Source: an uncultured Chlorobiota bacterium
GTDB taxonomy: Bacteria; Bacteroidota; Kapaibacteriia; OLB7
DNA: 7,005 bases
Reading direction: 5' to 3'
NCBI GenBank assembly: GCA_946481475.1
Contig: CAMLOB010000201.1
Location: 1-7,005, forward strand
This document shows positions 5,286 through 7,005 of this stretch, piece after piece; the stretch's first letter is position 1, and every line of letters starts with the position of its first letter. The position numbers were made by a program, and so were the translations under genes. The notes below the pieces were generated by a model. It was not told the origin of the DNA and did no database searches. It saw only the letters and a list, made by a program, of their open reading frames with translations.

Positions 5286-6662
5286 ATGACGCCACGATTG
5301 TCCCGATTGTTCGCTTCGGTTCTCCCCGGATTTGTTCTTCTGTCGTTTGCACTCTTCCTTCTCTCCTTCGTGTTCCTCTTCGCCGCGTGCGGCAATCAGC
5401 CCGAAGCGACGCCGAAGAAGAGCCAAAGCGCTTCGCAACAGCTCCCGCCGCCGGTTGAAAAGGAGGTAGCGGCTCTTGCCGAATTTCCCGAACCGGCTCC
5501 CTCCACCGGCAGCATCGAAATCCATCCGGCTTCCGGTGAGTCTCCGGTGAAACGGGTTTCTTCCGGACCGGCAAAGGGAGGGGAAGGGATCGCCGGGATC
5601 TACAGCCGGTTCGAGAAGCCTTCGGAGACCCACACAGTTTCGACGCGACGTGATACGGTGATTACCTGCGGTGAGGGGACGACGGTGCGGATCAAAGCGG
5701 GCTCGTTCGTTTCGGCGCGGACCGGCAAGCCGATCACCGGGGATGTGCAGGTTGAGGTGAAGGAATACTACCGGACGTCGGATATTCTCCTGGGAAACCT
5801 GACGACGACCTCGGGAGGGAAGTTGCTGGAGACGGGGGGGATGGTCTACATCGGAGCGACGCATAACGGGGAGGAGTGCCGTTTGCAGGAGTCGTCCCGG
5901 ATCGAGTTGGGGTTCCCGCATGAGGAAGAGCGGAAGGAGGGGATGCAGTTGTTTGCGGGGAGTTGGGGGGAGAGCGGGGTGGAGTGGAGTCCGATGGAAA
6001 CTGTCAGCGTTAGCCTCCCCGTCATCATGTCACCAGACTGGCGTAACGACACGGCCTGGTTAGTCTCAAATCCGAAACGACGTGATGCTTCATCCCGGAC
6101 TTCCGACACAGCGTATGCCCGCGCAGTTGACATCACGAGTGCTCTTCGCGAAGGCTGGCTTGAGGAGAACGATACGGTGTTGATGATCTCAAGGCTGACT
6201 ACCCGTAACCTGACGTCCCGGACTTACGACACAGCCTACGCCCGGGAATTCGAGGCGAAGACGGCAAACACGATCCGGGGAAACGTGAAGATCACCGAGG
6301 TGAGCCGCTATGTGATGAGCACCTCGCGTCTCGGCTGGATCAACTGCGACCGGTTCATCAATCGGGGACCGGTCATCCAGTTTGCGGTCGAGTCGGGGAG
6401 TGCGGAGAAACTGGATGTGAAGCTGGTCTTTCACTCGCTCAACTCGGTGATGCCGGGGACGCCGGTGGTGAACGGCTATGTTTTCCGGAACGTACCGGAA
6501 GGATACGACGTGACGGTGCTGGCGGTCAAGGAGGTGGGGGGAGAGTACTACGTGGCGCGGAAGCGGACGAGGACGTCACAGGAATCGGTCAGGGATCTGG
6601 CGTTCGAGCCGGTAACGATTGAAGGACTGAAGAAGGTGATGGAGGAGTTGAACCGGAGCTGA
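5286..6662 (+). CDS. Bacteroidota-type surface lipoprotein, function unknown
   Basis: Predicted 458-aa lipoprotein. A long hydrophobic signal (residues ~12-34, VLLSFALFLLSFVFLF) ends in FAAC, giving lipidated Cys35. Residues 36-110 are a low-complexity Pro/Ser/Glu linker. Residues ~115-200 match a domain common in Bacteroidota lipoproteins: a strand with DTVITCGEGTTVRIKAGSFV, then GKPITGDVQVEVKEYY, ILLGNLTTTSGGKLLETGGMVYIGA. In homologs this reads roughly as GT-I-IPANSF, V-GAV-V-LKE, ENLSTTS-GKLLETGGM. The C-terminal half (350-455) is beta-rich with LGWINCDRF and NGYVFRNVPEGYDVTVLAV, and ends in a helix. No enzymatic motif is visible; a structural or binding role at the outer membrane is inferred. 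Two copies of a 10-residue segment, SRTSDTAYAR (270-279) and SRTYDTAYAR (311-320), lie in a segment of different base composition. The gene has its own strong ribosome binding site and an intrinsic terminator 28 nt after the stop, so it is probably monocistronic. Confidence 0.88.
   Translation: MTPRLSRLFASVLPGFVLLSFALFLLSFVFLFAACGNQPEATPKKSQSASQQLPPPVEKEVAALAEFPEPAPSTGSIEIHPASGESPVKRVSSGPAKGGEGIAGIYSRFEKPSETHTVSTRRDTVITCGEGTTVRIKAGSFVSARTGKPITGDVQVEVKEYYRTSDILLGNLTTTSGGKLLETGGMVYIGATHNGEECRLQESSRIELGFPHEEERKEGMQLFAGSWGESGVEWSPMETVSVSLPVIMSPDWRNDTAWLVSNPKRRDASSRTSDTAYARAVDITSALREGWLEENDTVLMISRLTTRNLTSRTYDTAYAREFEAKTANTIRGNVKITEVSRYVMSTSRLGWINCDRFINRGPVIQFAVESGSAEKLDVKLVFHSLNSVMPGTPVVNGYVFRNVPEGYDVTVLAVKEVGGEYYVARKRTRTSQESVRDLAFEPVTIEGLKKVMEELNRS
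6093..6245 (+). repeat. Internal direct repeat in the lipoprotein gene
   Basis: Two 30-nt copies (6093-6122 and 6216-6245) differ at four positions, three of them in third codon positions. They lie exactly 123 nt (41 codons) apart, in frame. This points to an old in-frame duplication or a repeated structural element. Confidence 0.8.
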
Positions 6663-6689
6663 GAGGGATCATCGTTCTCCTTCCATAAC

Positions 6690-6726
6690 AAACGCACGTT
6701 CCCGATACGGGGTGTGCGTTTTTTTA
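6690..6726 (+). terminator. Intrinsic terminator after the lipoprotein gene
   Basis: AAACGCAC (6690-6697) pairs perfectly with GTGCGTTT (6714-6721), with an inner CCC/GGG pairing around GATAC, and a run of seven T (6719-6725) follows. It lies 28 nt after the TGA stop. Confidence 0.9.
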
Positions 6727-6817
6727 TTCCCCAACTGTCTGCCTGCCCCTCACCGGATTCGGGTATTTCCGTCGATCCCTTTTCCCCCCGATTGTTCTCC
6801 TATTGTTCCTGCGCTAA

Positions 6818-6878
6818 GTTGCATACCGAACGCAGTGCAACCGACCTCATCTTGCCGGTTGCACGGCAACGGCGCAAC
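6818..6878 (+). promoter_or_regulatory. Leader with competing hairpins upstream of the gene at 6966
   Basis: GTGCAACCG (6835-6843) pairs with CGGTTGCAC (6856-6864) as a perfect 9-bp stem with a 12-nt loop. The overlapping TTGCCG (6852-6857) and CGGCAA (6864-6869) form an alternative 6-bp hairpin that excludes the first. Further partners lie on both sides: GTTGCA at 6818-6823, and GCAAC at 6866-6870 and 6874-6878. An RNA switch or attenuator, or nested operators, are possible. No riboswitch class is recognised. No other gene is seen in 6727-6965. Confidence 0.4.
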
Positions 6879-6965
6879 ACTCCCGGAACATACCGCCACG
6901 CTTTCCCGAGGACTACGCATGATCGTTGAACTTGCCGCGCCCGTCCATTCTTACAAGGGGGCATT

Positions 6966-7005
6966 ATGTCAAATCTGAGGAACCCGGAATTCATCAAGGG
7001 GATGA
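6966..7005 (+). CDS. Start of an unidentified gene leaving the right edge
   Basis: ATG 6966 follows AAGGGGG (6955-6961) by 4 nt, a good ribosome binding site, and opens a frame reading MSNLRNPEFIKGM to the window end. Thirteen residues are too few to identify a product. The start is supported by the binding site and by the preceding intergenic leader after a terminator, which suggests a new transcription unit. Confidence 0.6.
   Translation, partial: MSNLRNPEFIKGM

Noticed and set aside
4963..5289. Open frame across the leader overlapping the lipoprotein start as ATGA
   Set aside because: AGGAGG directly abuts the ATG with no spacing. The product is Ser/Cys/Arg-rich without a pattern, and the lipoprotein gene has its own strong ribosome binding site. 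A GTG start at 4972 is not excluded.
5061..5921. Long minus-strand open frame of 286 codons
   Set aside because: It covers the start and the conserved domain of the well-supported lipoprotein gene. Its product is Arg-rich low-complexity sequence typical of the antisense of GC-rich coding DNA.

Overview
The window looks like chromosome from a member of the Bacteroidota/Chlorobi assemblage, most likely an Ignavibacteria- or Kapabacteria-like lineage. The main evidence is a secreted protein (3548-4858) ending in a type IX secretion (T9SS) type A sorting domain, plus a lipoprotein (5286-6662) with a domain I know from Bacteroidota surface lipoproteins. Base composition is moderately GC-rich, and all genes I can support lie on the + strand. 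The lineage call is inference, because no rRNA or universal marker gene is present.

Layout. Positions 3-584 hold the 3' part of an unrecognised gene that enters from the left edge. It is closely followed by, or overlaps by 4 nt if a TTG start is used, a LexA-like regulator (599-1207). That protein keeps the LexA winged-helix domain but appears to have lost the residues for autocleavage. After a gap with two hairpins comes a likely operon of a two-domain VOC/glyoxalase-fold protein (1393-2178) and a small helix-hairpin-helix (DUF4332-like) protein (2199-2636).

Positions 2637-3394 are a graveyard. The first ~100 codons of an IS630-type transposase, frameshifted at a CCCCC run, run into a 14-bp perfect tandem repeat. 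The repeat is followed directly by the 3' end of an outer-membrane beta-barrel gene that has no start.

Positions 3548-4858 encode a secreted beta-propeller (WD40-like) protein with a T9SS tail. A 427-bp gap follows, containing four copies of a TTCGGAGGT-type motif; only the last is a working ribosome binding site, for the lipoprotein gene. That gene has an internal in-frame duplication in a segment of different base composition, and a good intrinsic terminator closes it (6690-6726). The last 280 bases are a hairpin-rich leader and the first 13 codons of a gene that leaves the window.

I see no CRISPR array, tRNA, rRNA or complete mobile element. The most notable items are the apparently non-cleavable LexA-like protein, the transposase/outer-membrane-protein junction with its tandem repeat, and the two structured or repetitive leaders upstream of 5286 and 6966. 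None amounts to a demonstrable new system from sequence alone.
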